Assembly (NCBI RefSeq): GCF_011207455.1
Contig: NZ_CP048877.1
Location: 1,046,576-1,110,575 of the forward strand
Source of the DNA: Thermosulfuriphilus ammonigenes
GTDB lineage: Bacteria; Desulfobacterota; Thermodesulfobacteria; Thermodesulfobacteriales; ST65
DNA length: 64,000 bases
Reading direction: 5' to 3'
Both the position numbers and the translations under genes were made by a program. The notes beneath the pieces were generated by a model. That model was not told the origin of the DNA and made no database searches. It worked only from the letters and a program-made list of their open reading frames with translations. Positions 8,698 through 16,948 of the stretch are shown piece by piece. Within the stretch, counting starts at the first letter, position 1, and the number at the start of each line of letters is the position of its first letter.

Positions 8698-9210
8698 ATG
8701 CCAAAAAAGAAGATTGTAATATACCCAGACCCTCCTCTTCGGGAAACAGCCTCTCCAGTGGAGGAAATAGACGGCCAGCTCCAAAAGCTGATAGACGACA
8801 TGATAGAGACGATGTATGCGGCCAAGGGAGTGGGGCTGGCAGCCAATCAGGTTGGAGAGCTCAAGCGCCTGGTGGTCATGGATGTCAGCCAGAAGGATGG
8901 ACACCCTGGTGAGATCCTTGTTCTCATCAACCCGGAGATCATCGAGGCCGAAGGAGAGCTCTACGAAGAGGAAGGGTGCCTCTCTCTTCCCGGTTATGCC
9001 GCTAAAGTCAAAAGACACGCCCGCGTCTTGGCCCGGGCCTACGACCGCCAAGGCCGGGAGTTTGAACTCGAAGGGGAAGGACTCTTGGCCCGGGCTATCC
9101 AGCACGAACTCGACCACCTGAACGGAATCCTCTTTATCGACCATCTTTCTCCCCTTAAGCGGGCCCTTTTTCGCAAAAAGTGGAAGAAGATCCGACCCCA
9201 GAATGACTAA
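8698..9210 (+). CDS. def: Peptide deformylase
   Basis: 170 residues. It removes the formyl group from the N-terminal Met of nascent proteins. All three signatures are present: GVGLAANQV, EGCLSLPG (metal-ligand Cys) and QHELDHLNG (the two His ligands and catalytic Glu). The basic C-terminal tail (LFRKKWKKIR) is typical. The ATG has no ribosome-binding site and lies 7 bp after a good -10 box. hypE overlaps its end by 8 bp, so hydrogenase maturation is tied to a housekeeping transcript. Confidence 0.97.
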   Translation: MPKKKIVIYPDPPLRETASPVEEIDGQLQKLIDDMIETMYAAKGVGLAANQVGELKRLVVMDVSQKDGHPGEILVLINPEIIEAEGELYEEEGCLSLPGYAAKVKRHARVLARAYDRQGREFELEGEGLLARAIQHELDHLNGILFIDHLSPLKRALFRKKWKKIRPQND

Positions 9211-10204
9211 AGTAGTCCTTCTTGATCACGGAAGCGGGGGGCGGGCCAGCCAGGAGCTCATTGAGGGGCTTTTTCTCCGCCATCTTGGCCGGCCAGAACA
9301 ACTTCTTGACGCCGCCGTCCTTAAGGCCCCCTCAGAAAGGCTGGCCTTCACCACCGACAGTTTTGTGGTCGATCCCATCTTTTTTCCCGGAGGGGATATC
9401 GGTTCCCTGGCCGTTCACGGGACCATCAACGACCTGGCCATGGTGGGGGCTGACCCCCTCTTTCTCTCGGCAGGCTTTATCCTCGAAGAGGGATTGAGCC
9501 TGGAGGAACTTGAAGCGGTAGTAGCCTCCATGGCCCGGGCGGCCAGGAGCGCCGGAGTCTGTATTGTTACCGGAGACACCAAGGTTGTCCCCCGGGGCAA
9601 GGCCGACCGGATATTTATCAACACCGCGGGTATAGGTCTCCTCCCCCAAGGAGTAAGCCTGGGGCCAGATAGAATCCGCTCTGGGGATGAAATCATCCTC
9701 TCCGGCCCTATTGCCGAACATGGTCTGGCAGTCCTTTCGGCCCGGGAAGGACTTGAGCTTGAGGGGCTAAGTAGCGACACGGCTCCTCTTCACGCCCTGG
9801 TAAAGGCTCTCCTTTCTGGGCTCGGGGAAGACTTACACGCCCTCCGGGATCCTACCCGAGGGGGCCTGGCCACGGCCCTCAACGAACTGGCCGAGACTTC
9901 AGGGTCTCGATTTATTGTCTTTGAGGATACCGTGCCTATTCGGGACGAGGTCCGTTTTGGCTGCGAACTTCTAGGGCTTGACCCTCTCTATCTAGCCAAT
10001 GAGGGCCGACTGATCGCTTTCGTTAGCCGGGGAAGGGGGAAAGAAGCCCTCCAGATCCTTAAAGAAGAAGGAACCAATCCAGAATCAGCCATCATCGGCT
10101 ACGTAGATTCCCACGATCGGGCCCAGGTAATTCTCAAAACCGTTTACGGAGGGGAGAGGATCCTGCCCATGCTCAGCGGCGAACCTCTTCCCCGAATCTG
10201 CTGA
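9203..10204 (+). CDS. hypE: Hydrogenase maturation factor HypE (carbamoyl dehydratase)
   Basis: 333 residues. HypE receives a carbamoyl group from HypF on its C-terminal Cys and dehydrates it to the thiocyanate that gives the CN ligands of the [NiFe] site. The essential C-terminus PRIC is intact, and the AIRS-type ATP-binding features are visible (DHGSGGRASQ, FTTDSFVVDPIFFPGGDIG, RDPTRGGLATALNE). It sits apart from hypCAB (14469-15722), and hypF and hypD are not in the window. It is convergent with the hydrogenase operon, ending one base before it. Confidence 0.96.
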   Translation: MTKVVLLDHGSGGRASQELIEGLFLRHLGRPEQLLDAAVLKAPSERLAFTTDSFVVDPIFFPGGDIGSLAVHGTINDLAMVGADPLFLSAGFILEEGLSLEELEAVVASMARAARSAGVCIVTGDTKVVPRGKADRIFINTAGIGLLPQGVSLGPDRIRSGDEIILSGPIAEHGLAVLSAREGLELEGLSSDTAPLHALVKALLSGLGEDLHALRDPTRGGLATALNELAETSGSRFIVFEDTVPIRDEVRFGCELLGLDPLYLANEGRLIAFVSRGRGKEALQILKEEGTNPESAIIGYVDSHDRAQVILKTVYGGERILPMLSGEPLPRIC

Positions 10205-10879
10205 TCAGTCCTCAGGTTGATCCGCCGGCATAAATTTACACCCAGAGACCGCTCCAGAGATAATGGCCTCCGGAGCCTTAAAGTCATTCCATACGGCAAT
10301 ATAGAGATGAACAACAACAAAGAAGATAAAGGCCCAATGGAGAAGATAGTGGATAAACCGGGCCTGCTGGGGAGAACCGAAGATGACCACCCCCATGGCA
10401 TTTATCCAGCCTGTTTCCGGATAAAGAAGATAAAGACCCGAGAGGGTCATAACCACGGCGGCGACAAAGAGAGCAAAATAAATGGTTCCCGCTAAGACGG
10501 TATGGCCCATGCGCCATTCATGCTCATCGGTAAGGTAAAGATAGAAACGAAGTGACTGCCAGAAAGAGTGGATATTACGTTGATTGATAGGCAAAAAGTC
10601 CGTAAAGCGCTCATAGCGGTTACCAAAAAGGAGCAGATAGAAGCGGATAATCAACGCCGCCATAAAGAAATAGGCCGCCGTGAAGTGGTAGTAACGAAGG
10701 GTGGCCATAAGGTATTGAGGCTTAAATTCAGCCCATTTGGTAGTTACCGGAGGGTAGTGAATGTAAAGCCCGGTAAGGATAAGGACCAGAGTGGAGATAG
10801 CAAAGGCCCAGTGGAAGATTCTCAGGGCTCCACTCCAGACAAAAACCCGACGATAAAGAACCTGTTTTCTGGTGGCCAT
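10205..10879 (-). CDS. hyaC: [NiFe] hydrogenase cytochrome b subunit
   Basis: 224-residue di-haem membrane cytochrome b that passes electrons from the periplasmic hydrogenase to the quinone pool. Four hydrophobic helices are visible with the family's starting motif VWSGALRIFHWAFAIS and later HYLLHWAFIFFVVVHLY, each containing haem-ligand His. Last gene of the small-large-cytochrome operon, starting 9 bp after the large-subunit stop. The length and motifs match HyaC/HupC. Confidence 0.92.
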   Translation of the reverse strand: MATRKQVLYRRVFVWSGALRIFHWAFAISTLVLILTGLYIHYPPVTTKWAEFKPQYLMATLRYYHFTAAYFFMAALIIRFYLLLFGNRYERFTDFLPINQRNIHSFWQSLRFYLYLTDEHEWRMGHTVLAGTIYFALFVAAVVMTLSGLYLLYPETGWINAMGVVIFGSPQQARFIHYLLHWAFIFFVVVHLYIAVWNDFKAPEAIISGAVSGCKFMPADQPED

Positions 10880-10888
10880 GTTGACCTC

Positions 10889-12598
10889 CTAGAGAACTTT
10901 TACCCGGACGACCTCCTCCCGTTGGGGGTTGAGGACATGAACTGCGCAGGCGATACAAGGATCAAAGGAGTGAATAGTCCTTAAGACCTCAAGGGGCTTT
11001 TGAGGTTCGGCTACCGGATTGCCGATAAGGGCCGCTTCATAAGGCCCCCTCTTTCCCGCCTGGCATCGAGGGCTAACGTTCCAGGTAGAAGGCACTACGC
11101 ATTGGTAATTTTCAATCACCCCGTCTTTTATTACCACCCAATGGGAGAGAGTCCCCCGGGGGGCTTCATGGAAACCAAAACCTCGAATTTCTCCGTGGGG
11201 AAAGGTAGGCGGAGTGCGGTAGGGGAAGATCTCTGTGTCCCCCCGACCGATATTCTCAATGAGAAGATCCAGGTGTTTGAGCCCCAGCTCGGCCAACATA
11301 GCCGCCCGAATAGCCCGAGCCAGATGGCGCCCCGGGGTAGACTGGAGGGCCGTAACCGGAACAGGATGCCCCACCAGGGAAGAAAGCCGCCCAAGGGCGT
11401 AATCTACCCACTTTTTGGTCAACTCATGACCTTGGGCATAACCAGCCAGAACTTGAGCTAGAGGACCAACCTGCATGGGCTCCCCTTTGAAGCGAGGGGC
11501 CTTGGCCCAGGAATATTTGCCCTCCTCTTTAAAGGCCGTGTAGTGGGGTTTGGTTTCTTCTTTCCAGGGATGACGCGTCCAGTCTCCTTCGTACCAAGAA
11601 TGGACGATACTCTCGGCTACGTTGTCTCGAAAGTAAGGATCGTTGAAGCTGGTTATGGGTGTAAAGTTCTTGAAGTCTCCTCCAAATATGGTCCCACCAG
11701 GCAAGTCAAAAACCTCTCCCTTGGTGTCAAGGGGCATATCAGGAACGGCCAGATAGTTGGTTACCCCGGCGCCATAGGCCAGCCAGTCTTTGTAGAGGGC
11801 GGCCACAGCAATGACATCTGGTAGGTAGACCTGATGGACGAAATCCCGAACCTCACCAAGGAGCTGCTTGGCCCAATAAAGGCGCTCCATGTTCAGGGTG
11901 GCCAGGTTGTTGGTGTTGATAGCCAAGGCCACTCCACCGACAATGACCGTTTGGATATGGGGAGTTTTACCTCCAAAGATGGCCACCACCTGATTGGCCT
12001 TGAACTGGTACTCCAGGGCCTCCAGATAATGGGAGACGGCCATAAGATTGGCTTCCGGCGGAAGCTTCATGGCCGGGTGTCCCCAATAGCCATTGGCAAA
12101 AGGCCCCAGCTGGCCGCTCTGGACAAAGGCTGACAACTTTTCCTTTACGGCCTTGAAACGACTGGCTCCATTGCCCGGCCAAGGAGAAAGACTTTGAGCC
12201 AAAGAGGCCGTCTTGTGGGGATCGGCCTTTAAGGCGGAGACCACATCTACCCAATCAAGGGCCGAAAGGTGATAAAAGTGAACAATATGGTCGTGAAGAC
12301 CGTGGGCAGCCAGGATAATATTTCGGATATACTGGGCATTGAGAGGGATCTCCATCCCTAAGGCATTCTCCACGGCCCGCACCGAGGTGATGGCGTGCAC
12401 CGTGGTACAGACCCCGCAGATCCGCTGGCAGAAGGCCCAGGCATCCCGCGGATCACGCCCTTTGAGGATTATTTCTATCCCCCGCCACATCTGGGCTGAG
12501 GCCCAGGCATTGGTTACCCGACCAGAATCCACCTCCACGTCTATGCGCAAATGCCCTTCTATGCGGGTAATAGGGTCAACGGTAATCTTGGTGGCCAT
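10889..12598 (-). CDS. hyaB: [NiFe] uptake hydrogenase large subunit
   Basis: 569 residues, catalytic subunit that splits H2. The N-terminal Ni-ligand motif RICGVCTTVHAITS (L1) and the C-terminal DPCIACAVH (L2) are both present. The protein continues 15 residues past the His, the extension removed by the maturation protease encoded at 13972. The first Cys of L2 is encoded TGT, so this is not a selenocysteine (NiFeSe) enzyme. Its start lies 3 bp after the small-subunit stop, within a single operon. Confidence 0.97.
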   Translation of the reverse strand: MATKITVDPITRIEGHLRIDVEVDSGRVTNAWASAQMWRGIEIILKGRDPRDAWAFCQRICGVCTTVHAITSVRAVENALGMEIPLNAQYIRNIILAAHGLHDHIVHFYHLSALDWVDVVSALKADPHKTASLAQSLSPWPGNGASRFKAVKEKLSAFVQSGQLGPFANGYWGHPAMKLPPEANLMAVSHYLEALEYQFKANQVVAIFGGKTPHIQTVIVGGVALAINTNNLATLNMERLYWAKQLLGEVRDFVHQVYLPDVIAVAALYKDWLAYGAGVTNYLAVPDMPLDTKGEVFDLPGGTIFGGDFKNFTPITSFNDPYFRDNVAESIVHSWYEGDWTRHPWKEETKPHYTAFKEEGKYSWAKAPRFKGEPMQVGPLAQVLAGYAQGHELTKKWVDYALGRLSSLVGHPVPVTALQSTPGRHLARAIRAAMLAELGLKHLDLLIENIGRGDTEIFPYRTPPTFPHGEIRGFGFHEAPRGTLSHWVVIKDGVIENYQCVVPSTWNVSPRCQAGKRGPYEAALIGNPVAEPQKPLEVLRTIHSFDPCIACAVHVLNPQREEVVRVKVL

Positions 12599-12601
12599 AG
12601 G

Positions 12602-13687
12602 CTATTCCTCCTCTTTTTCCTGACCGGATTTGACCATCTTTTTGATGACCCCAACCGCGGCGTGGGTGGCCACCACGGCCAAGGCCCCTCCCACCGCCAC
12701 CTTGCCGATCTTCTCGGCCTCCTTTCGAATACCGCCACCGGCCGGGATATAAACCTCTGGCAGATGTTCATAGAAGGGGGTCATGGTGTCCCAGAATCCG
12801 GGCTCGGTACACCCAATACAGCCGTGACCGGACCCTACAGGCCAAGCCCCTACGTCGCAAAAACGAATGACCGGACAGTTGGAATAAGTAACTGGCCCCT
12901 TACAGCCTACTTTGTAGAGGCAGTAGCCCTTCTGGTGTCCTGGATCTCCAAAGGCCTCCACAAAACGCCCTTCATCAAAATGGGGGCGACGAGGACAATG
13001 GTCGTGTATCTTCCGTCCATAAGCAAACTTAGGACGGCCGAGCTCGTCTGTCTCTGGTGGACGTCCAAAAGTCAGGGTATGGAGGATAGTCCCCAGAATG
13101 TTGTAAGGATTAGGCGGGCAACCAGGGATGTTAATCACCGGTTTGACCTTGATGATGTCCCGCACTCCCACGGCCCCCGTGGGGTTAGGATGGGCCGCCT
13201 GGATACCACCAAAGGAGGCGCAGGCTCCTATGGCGATCACCATCTGGGCCTTTGGGGCTACGTGGTTGAGGATCTCAAGGGCGGTACGGCCGCCAATCTT
13301 GCAATAGATACCCCCGTCCTTTTTGGAGATAGCCCCTTCCACTACACAGATAAAGCGCCCCTCGTTTTTTTTGAGCTGTTCCTCAAGAACCGTCTCCGCC
13401 TGATGTCCGGCAGCAGCCATTAAGGTCTCGTGGTAATCAAGGGAAATAAGGTCCAAAATGAGCCGGGCCACGTCAGGATGAGAGGAGCGCAACAGGCTTT
13501 CGGTACAGCCGGTACACTCCATAAAGTGAAGCCAGATCACCGGCGGTCGCTGGGGAGAAGCCGCAGCCTCGGCCACCTTACCCACCATTTCCGCCGGCAA
13601 ACCCATAGCCGCCGTGGCTATGGTGCAGGCTTTAAGAAAACTGCGTCGACTCATCTTACCCAAACGGTGAGCCAGAAAGCGTTCCAT
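12602..13687 (-). CDS. hyaA: [NiFe] uptake hydrogenase small subunit with Tat signal
   Basis: 361 residues. The SRRSFLK twin-arginine motif at 13-19 exports the folded small-large pair. Fe-S ligands are visible: ECTGCTES (proximal cluster), HDHCPRRPHF and GYCLYKVGCKGP (distal), SNCP, FC and GCIGCTEP (medial). The proximal motif is CTGCT rather than CTGCC, so the extra Cys of oxygen-tolerant group 1 enzymes is absent and ordinary oxygen sensitivity is expected. A C-terminal hydrophobic anchor (about 325-345) holds it to the membrane. First gene of the operon, with AGGAGG-like sequence upstream of the ATG. Confidence 0.97.
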   Translation of the reverse strand: MERFLAHRLGKMSRRSFLKACTIATAAMGLPAEMVGKVAEAAASPQRPPVIWLHFMECTGCTESLLRSSHPDVARLILDLISLDYHETLMAAAGHQAETVLEEQLKKNEGRFICVVEGAISKKDGGIYCKIGGRTALEILNHVAPKAQMVIAIGACASFGGIQAAHPNPTGAVGVRDIIKVKPVINIPGCPPNPYNILGTILHTLTFGRPPETDELGRPKFAYGRKIHDHCPRRPHFDEGRFVEAFGDPGHQKGYCLYKVGCKGPVTYSNCPVIRFCDVGAWPVGSGHGCIGCTEPGFWDTMTPFYEHLPEVYIPAGGGIRKEAEKIGKVAVGGALAVVATHAAVGVIKKMVKSGQEKEEE

Positions 13688-13971
13688 CCCCGCCTCCTTT
13701 GCAAAAGCGTAAAAATTATCAGAAGATATGTATTACCTTGGATCCTAAAAAGAAAATTTGGCAAAAAAAGAGATCGACAAGGGACGAGTTAAAGACCATA
13801 ATTTTTTTTAGCATTTAACAGAAAAGAAGGCAAAAATTTTTTCAAAAAATGAAACCTTTAAGGATGTTAAAGGACCAAAATGACCTCTAAACCCCTCTAA
13901 ATGACAAAAATTGTCACAAAACCCCAAAAGGCTCAATAATGGGACAAAGATTTATCAAGGAGGGCAAAAGT
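13688..13971. promoter_or_regulatory. Divergent hydrogenase control region with a TGACAA/TTGTCA palindrome
   Basis: This 284-bp AT-rich gap separates hyaABC from the maturation genes. It holds A-runs and T-runs and one clean palindrome, TGACAA-N3-TTGTCA at 13902-13916, about 55 bp upstream of the protease gene. No unambiguous -10/-35 pair was found. The palindrome could be an operator for a CRP/FNR-like or other dimeric regulator; this is inference. Confidence 0.4.
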
Positions 13972-14466
13972 ATGGATGTGTGGGGGCCTTTGGCCCTGGT
14001 AGGCCTGGGGAACATCCTTCTCGGAGATGAAGGTTTCGGGGTTCATTTTATTAGGCACCTCAAGCAGGAGTTCTGCTTCCCAGAAGGGGTAGATCTTATA
14101 GATGGTGGTTGTGCCGGCCTGGGGCTCCTTAACCTCATCCGGGGCTATAAGACCGTCATCCTCTTTGATGTCTTGTTAAAGAAAGCCCCGCCGGGGACTA
14201 TCTATGTCCTGGAGATGGACGCCCTCGAAAACCTGCCCTCATCCTCCCTGGCCTCGGCCCACCAGATAGGAGTCAAAGATGCCCTGGCCCTGGCCAGGTT
14301 CTCCAGTGTTGGTCCCGAGAAGTTCTGGGCCTATGCGGTTGTCCCCAAGGATCTTTCACCTGGAGTAGGGCTTTCGGCAGAACTCCGGGAAGCCTTCTTT
14401 CCCCTCCAGGAAAGGCTCTTTACGGATCTTAAAACATTGGGGATCTATCCCGAAAAAGGGGGGTAG
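13972..14466 (+). CDS. hyaD: Hydrogenase maturation protease (HyaD/HupD family)
   Basis: 164 residues. It cleaves the C-terminal extension of the hydrogenase large subunit after Ni insertion. Family motifs: GLGNILLGDEGFGVH with the Ni-binding Glu, a LIDGG segment with the second acidic ligand, and a SAHQIG His. An upstream in-frame ATG exists at 13939, but the ATG at 13972 is preceded at 7 bp by AAGGAGGG and gives the usual N-terminus, so I chose it. Followed after 2 bp by hypC. Confidence 0.93.
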   Translation: MDVWGPLALVGLGNILLGDEGFGVHFIRHLKQEFCFPEGVDLIDGGCAGLGLLNLIRGYKTVILFDVLLKKAPPGTIYVLEMDALENLPSSSLASAHQIGVKDALALARFSSVGPEKFWAYAVVPKDLSPGVGLSAELREAFFPLQERLFTDLKTLGIYPEKGG

Positions 14467-14468
14467 TT

Positions 14469-14693
14469 ATGTGTCTAGGGGTACCCATGAGATTGATTGA
14501 GGTAAATTATCCCCTGGGGGTAGCCGAGGCCCGAGGTGTAAAGCGGACTGTCTATCTCCAGCTTCTTCCGGAAAATGAGATCAAAGAAGGGGACTATGTC
14601 ATCGTTCATGTGGGCTTTGCTATTCAGAGGCTTTCAGCCAGTGAGGCCGAGGAAACCTGGCGCCTTCTGGAAGGCCTGCTGGAGGGTTCTTGA
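14469..14693 (+). CDS. hypC: Hydrogenase assembly chaperone HypC
   Basis: 74 residues. HypC carries the Fe(CN)2CO unit with HypD and delivers it to the large subunit. The essential N-terminal MCLGVPM with Cys2 is intact, followed by the small beta-barrel with GDYVIVHVGFAIQRL. Its TGA overlaps the hypA ATG (TGATG), which implies coupling. Confidence 0.97.
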   Translation: MCLGVPMRLIEVNYPLGVAEARGVKRTVYLQLLPENEIKEGDYVIVHVGFAIQRLSASEAEETWRLLEGLLEGS

Positions 14694-15052
14694 TGCATGA
14701 GGCATCTCTGGTGGCCGCCATGGCCGAAGAAATAAGAAGATTGGCTGTGGCAGAGGGGGCCCAAAAGGTAACCCGAATCCTGGTGCGGATCGGGGAGGCC
14801 GCAGGGGTGGAGCTGGAGGCCTTTGATTTTGCCTTCTTGGCTCTAAAGGCCCAAGATCCCCTCTTCTCCGAAGCCCATCTGGAGATAGAGACCAGACCGG
14901 TGGTTTTGGAATGCTTTTTTTGCGGCCATCGCCAAGAAGGGGAACTCGGCCGGCCCTGTGATCAATGCGGCCAGATAGGGCTCCAGCTTATCTCTGGAGA
15001 TGAGATCTACCTGGCCAGTATAGACTTAATCACGGGAGACAAAAATGTGTGA
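14693..15052 (+). CDS. hypA: Hydrogenase nickel-insertion protein HypA
   Basis: 119 residues. HypA delivers nickel to the hydrogenase large subunit together with HypB. The start is fixed by function: the N-terminal Met-His-Glu binds Ni, so the ATG at 14693 (MHEASL) is correct rather than the TTG one codon earlier. A zinc site of two pairs is visible, CFFCGH and CDQCG. It overlaps hypB by 8 bp. Confidence 0.97.
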   Translation: MHEASLVAAMAEEIRRLAVAEGAQKVTRILVRIGEAAGVELEAFDFAFLALKAQDPLFSEAHLEIETRPVVLECFFCGHRQEGELGRPCDQCGQIGLQLISGDEIYLASIDLITGDKNV

Positions 15053-15722
15053 GGATTGCGGTTGTCAGACCAAACATCTGGAGATCGAAAGGGCCATCCT
15101 CTCTACTAACGAAGCCCTGGCCCAAAAAAATCGTCAGCATTTTCGCCGTCTCGGAGCCAAGGTTATCAACCTCATCAGCGCCCCGGGCTCCGGCAAGACC
15201 TCGCTGCTTGAGGCCACGGTGGAGGCCCTGGCCCAAGAGATACCTCTGGCGATCATCGAGGGAGATCCGGAGACCGAAAAAGACGCCGAAAGACTGCGGC
15301 GCAAAGGAGTCCCGGTGGCCGCAGTAACAACAGGCGGAGCCTGCCACCTGGATGCCCGGATGATCCACCGGGCTTGTCATCAGCTTGAGCCCCATCGCCC
15401 CCGCCTCATTTTTATCGAAAATGTCGGCAACCTGGTCTGTCCCGCCGCCTTTGATCTCGGAGAAGACCTCCGGGTTATCCTGGTCTCCGTACCTGAGGGG
15501 CCGGATAAACCAGAAAAATATCCAGCGGCTTTCCTCAAGGCTCAGGCCTTTTGCATCACCAAGGCCGATCTTTTACCCTACTTTGACTTTGACCCCCAGG
15601 AGGTCATCGACTCCGCCAGGAAAATCAAGCCAGATCTAAAGGCTTTTATCCTTTCAGTAAAAAATGGCCAGGGTCTCTCTGATTGGTTCACCTTTATAAG
15701 AGAATTCGTTATCAGGGGATAG
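15045..15722 (+). CDS. hypB: Hydrogenase nickel-incorporation GTPase HypB
   Basis: 225 residues. GTPase of the SIMIBI class that drives nickel delivery. It carries the N-terminal CEDCGC metal motif, the P-loop SAPGSGKTSLL, the metal/GTPase segment GGACHLDA, and the base-recognition TKAD. There is no long His-rich stretch, so nickel storage is not its role. Last of the hyaD-hypCAB block. Confidence 0.97.
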   Translation: MCEDCGCQTKHLEIERAILSTNEALAQKNRQHFRRLGAKVINLISAPGSGKTSLLEATVEALAQEIPLAIIEGDPETEKDAERLRRKGVPVAAVTTGGACHLDARMIHRACHQLEPHRPRLIFIENVGNLVCPAAFDLGEDLRVILVSVPEGPDKPEKYPAAFLKAQAFCITKADLLPYFDFDPQEVIDSARKIKPDLKAFILSVKNGQGLSDWFTFIREFVIRG

Positions 15723-15762
15723 CCGGTGGTCTCAGCCCCTTTTTTGGGTTACTAAAGGGGGC

Positions 15763-16140
15763 ATGATTCGAAGAAGGTTTCTGGAGATCCTGGCCCTGGG
15801 CTTACTGGCGTTCCCCACTGTCTCCTTTATTGTCTATCGCCTCCCCCGCCCCCCTCGTCTCAAAAAGGTCAAGGTTAACCTCAAGCCGGGTATGGTCTAT
15901 GTTGATGCAGAGTTTTTTTTGCTAGAGGGCCCTAACGGGCCACTGGCCCTTTTAAGAAGATGCCCTCATCTGGGCTGTCCGGTCTCTTACCAACCAGAGG
16001 TCGGTCTCTTTGTCTGCCCCTGTCACCAGAGTCGTTTCAAGCTAACTGGACGGTACGTGTCTGGTCCGGCCAAGAAGGACCTCCGCCGGCTCACTGTGGA
16101 GAAGAAAAAGGACGGCTATGTGGTGGAGATCCCGGTCTAA
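15763..16140 (+). CDS. Rieske [2Fe-2S] protein
   Basis: 125 residues. N-terminal RRRFLEILALGLLAF is a Tat-like signal/anchor, placing the cluster outside the membrane. The Rieske ligands are CPHLGC (C67, H69) and CPCHQS (C85, H88), with C72 and C87 able to form the stabilising disulfide. The start is an ATG after AAAGGGGG. With the following cytochrome b and multihaem cytochrome it should form a quinol-oxidising complex. Shorter than bc1 Rieske proteins but similar to those in minimal Rieske/cytochrome b complexes. Confidence 0.9.
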   Translation: MIRRRFLEILALGLLAFPTVSFIVYRLPRPPRLKKVKVNLKPGMVYVDAEFFLLEGPNGPLALLRRCPHLGCPVSYQPEVGLFVCPCHQSRFKLTGRYVSGPAKKDLRRLTVEKKKDGYVVEIPV

Positions 16141-16948
16141 GATAAGCCTTGGTATTGCCCAGCTTATCACGGCCAGTCTCCTTATCTCCGGGGGCTCGGG
16201 TATCCTGGTAGCCTATCACTTCTATCCAGACCACGCCTTTGTCTCCGTGGTCGGGCTGGATACGGTAATCCCCTTCGGGCGACTTATCCGGGGGGTGCAC
16301 TTTTGGTCAAGTCAGTTCTTTTTTCTTCTGCTTCTCTGGCATCTGTGGGAGTCTATCCGCAGCGGAGCCCATTTAAGACGCCGGCTCCTTTACTGGAGTG
16401 GGCTGGTCCTTCTCCTTCCGGCCGCCCTGATGGCCCTCTTTACCGGATATGTCCTCCGGGAGGATCAGACCGGCATGGCCGCCGGGGCCATCGCTGAGCA
16501 TCTGGCCCTTTCTGTGCCCCTGATCGGCGGGGTGGTAAACGCCCTCTTTTTTGATCTGGAACACTCCGGGCTAATAAGGGTCTATAGTGCCCATATCTTG
16601 ATCTTTTTCATCATTCTTTGGGGAAGTCTCTGGTACCACCTAAAGAGACGGAGATTGGAAAGCGAGGATCTTCTCCGGGCCCTTGTCCTCTCTCTGATCC
16701 CCGCCCTTATCTTAGCCGCCCCCCTGGAGATGACCTCCGGGGCCCTTCTCATTAAGGGCCCCTGGTTCTTTCTTGGAGTTCAAGAGCTTCTGCGCTATCT
16801 TCCTCCGCTGGTGGCCGGAGTTCTCTACCCGGCCGTGCCCATTGGGGCCCTTCTGGCCCTGCCCCGGGCGGAGAAACCGTCTCTTCTTACCCTCGGCCTG
16901 TGGCTGGTGAGCTATTTCATTCTCACCTTAGTGGGAGAGTTGAGGTGA
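16118..16948 (+). CDS. Cytochrome b (Rieske/cyt b complex, N-terminal b6-like)
   Basis: 276-residue membrane protein related to the N-terminal haem-binding part of cytochrome b/b6. Haem-ligand His pairs can be seen in the helices GRLIRGVHFWSSQFFFLLLLWH and VYSAHILIFF...WYHL, and the PFGR/GYVLREDQTG region resembles the Qo-side GYVLPWDQ of cytochrome b. About seven to eight hydrophobic helices. The ATG at 16118 overlaps the Rieske gene by 23 bp, so a slightly later start cannot be excluded. Predicted to oxidise quinol and pass electrons through the Rieske protein to the multihaem cytochrome. Confidence 0.88.
   Translation: MWWRSRSKISLGIAQLITASLLISGGSGILVAYHFYPDHAFVSVVGLDTVIPFGRLIRGVHFWSSQFFFLLLLWHLWESIRSGAHLRRRLLYWSGLVLLLPAALMALFTGYVLREDQTGMAAGAIAEHLALSVPLIGGVVNALFFDLEHSGLIRVYSAHILIFFIILWGSLWYHLKRRRLESEDLLRALVLSLIPALILAAPLEMTSGALLIKGPWFFLGVQELLRYLPPLVAGVLYPAVPIGALLALPRAEKPSLLTLGLWLVSYFILTLVGELR

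Noticed and set aside
10889-12598. Hydrogenase large subunit as a NiFeSe selenoenzyme
   Set aside because: The first Cys of the C-terminal DPCxxC motif is encoded TGT, not TGA.
12551-13423. 290-residue plus-strand frame opposite the hydrogenase small subunit
   Set aside because: Antisense to a gene with clear motifs; no ribosome-binding site and no recognisable domain.
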